Assembly: GCA_015655485.1 (NCBI GenBank)
Contig: JAATEZ010000457.1
Span: 1 to 5,636 of the forward strand
From: Lactobacillales bacterium
GTDB lineage: Bacteria > Bacillota > Bacilli > Lactobacillales > Vagococcaceae
Direction: 5' to 3'
DNA: 5,636 bases
Part shown: one piece after another, positions 4,729 through 5,636 of the stretch
Position numbering within the stretch: the first letter of the stretch is position 1
Layout: each line of letters opens with the position of its first letter
The notes under the pieces: model-generated
Database searches by the model: none
What the model saw: the letters and a program-made list of their open reading frames with translations, nothing else
Told to the model about the DNA's origin: nothing
Made by a program: the position numbers and the translations under genes

Positions 4729-5636
4729 TAGATCAATCCTTCCTTTTCAATGAATTGAATAAATTCCTCTTTAGTCGTTAATTGACAAATTTTATTGTAA
4801 TAGTTATGGTTTTGGGCGATGGCAAAAATCACATCATATAATCTCATTAAAATATTTTCCGTTTTAGGATCAAGCTTTTCAGGAATACCCATCAGAAAAA
4901 TAATTTGAACATTATTCGGCTCGACCATTAAAGTGCTTTCAAAAACACCCACACTAATAACAATTTTATCTGAACCCTTGTTGATGGTATGCGGAAATCC
5001 GATCGCTGCATCAAAAATCGTTGATTGTCTGGCTTCCCGAGTCTCCCACATTTGTAAAAAATCAGGATGCAGCCAGCCTGATCTCGTTGATTCGCTGATC
5101 ATCTGCTTGACATTTTCACGATAATTTTTTGAGTGGTCTAATACGTTAAATGAAAGTTCGATCAGCTTGTGCTTAAGCAGCGAGCCGCTATAAACACGAT
5201 CCCATTCTTTCAGGATCAAACTTCGGTCAAATAAACTAGTGATCCTGATCAAAGGAACTTCATCATTTGTTGCGATCGGCATCGTTGAAAAAACGGCCAC
5301 ATATTCACTGATGTCCACAATTGAATAATCTGTTTCTGAGAACTGATGGATCTCAATATTCTGTCCTAAAACTTCCTCCAGCTGTCTGCGGATCAATGCG
5401 GCAGTGCCTCTGCCGGTACTGCATACAATAGCAACTTTTTTATTTTTTCCCAATTTTTTTTTATGCAGCGAAAGTTCAAAATAAATCGCCAGATAGCTAA
5501 GCTCTACTTCATTGATCTCAATCATCAAACGAGATTCTAAAACACTGATAGAAACGCGGGCCAACTCATACGAGAAAGGATATTTAGATTGAATCTCATC
5601 TGTGAAAACATCAAATAAATTCAAATGAAAAATAAT
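4728..5636 (-). CDS. gutR: PRD-containing PTS-controlled transcriptional regulator, C-terminal half
   Basis: The reading frame stays open to the right edge, so this is the 3' half of a larger gene; the TTG at 5624 is not taken as a start. Numbering from that TTG, the order is: end of a PTS regulation domain (YPFSYELA... E-x-x-YLAIYF, 15-49), an EIIB-Gat-like domain with Cys68 in VAIVCSTGRGT (64-74), and an EIIA-Mtl/Fru-like domain with His212 in AIGFPHT (207-213). This layout matches MtlR/LicR-type activators, whose N-terminal half would hold DNA-binding domains and the first PRD, rather than RNA-binding LicT-type antiterminators, which lack EII domains. In the lactobacillar gut operon the equivalent is GutR. 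Its activity should be set by phosphorylation through HPr and EII proteins. Odd point: Tyr48 stands 20 residues before the Cys, where B. subtilis MtlR has a histidine (His399/Cys419). Confidence 0.9.
   Translation of the reverse strand: MIFHLNLFDVFTDEIQSKYPFSYELARVSISVLESRLMIEINEVELSYLAIYFELSLHKKKLGKNKKVAIVCSTGRGTAALIRRQLEEVLGQNIEIHQFSETDYSIVDISEYVAVFSTMPIATNDEVPLIRITSLFDRSLILKEWDRVYSGSLLKHKLIELSFNVLDHSKNYRENVKQMISESTRSGWLHPDFLQMWETREARQSTIFDAAIGFPHTINKGSDKIVISVGVFESTLMVEPNNVQIIFLMGIPEKLDPKTENILMRLYDVIFAIAQNHNYYNKICQLTTKEEFIQFIEKEGLI

Noticed and set aside
5622..5624. TTG start codon for the gutR reading frame
   Set aside because: The frame is open through the window edge and begins mid-PRD. 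MtlR-type regulators are about twice this length, so the gene is partial rather than short.

Overview
The window is A+T-rich DNA with strong AGGAGG-type ribosome binding sites, tightly packed sugar-uptake genes and PTS-linked regulation. This points to a low-GC Gram-positive bacterium, most likely a lactic acid bacterium or relative (Enterococcus/Lactobacillus type). That placement is inferred from style and gene order, not from a marker gene.

Layout, left to right. (1) Bases 1-73, minus strand: the first 24 codons of a secreted lipoprotein that runs off the left edge. (2) 132-1007, minus: a TIM-barrel sugar phosphate isomerase/epimerase-like enzyme, reading towards the lipoprotein and probably in one operon with it. 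(3) 1008-1125: a compact divergent promoter region with back-to-back -10 elements and a 14-bp direct repeat at 21-bp period, a good candidate AraC-family operator. (4) 1126-1977, plus: an AraC-family regulator. (5) 1978-2144: a convergent junction holding an intrinsic terminator for the operon arriving from the right and a further hairpin. (6) 2145 to the right edge, minus: a glucitol/sorbitol PTS operon. In transcription order it is a PRD/EIIB/EIIA regulator (gutR, 5' end off the window), gutM, srlA (EIIC), srlE (EIIB plus membrane domain), then a 158-bp structured gap and srlB (EIIA).

The window therefore joins two carbohydrate units that converge near base 2000. The right unit would import and phosphorylate a hexitol such as sorbitol, with its PTS-controlled activator and the GutM co-regulator made from the same message. 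Its order matches the known lactobacilli gutFRMCBA pattern, so the hexitol-6-phosphate dehydrogenase is expected just beyond the right edge. The left unit looks like a separate catabolic locus in which the AraC protein senses a sugar-like ligand and switches on the isomerase and lipoprotein.

Two residue-level oddities stand out. The EIIA protein has no histidine where the E. coli SrlB phosphohistidine sits. The regulator's PRD2 has tyrosine where MtlR-type proteins carry a phosphorylatable histidine. I found no wholly new system. No tRNA, rRNA, CRISPR or insertion sequence was seen.
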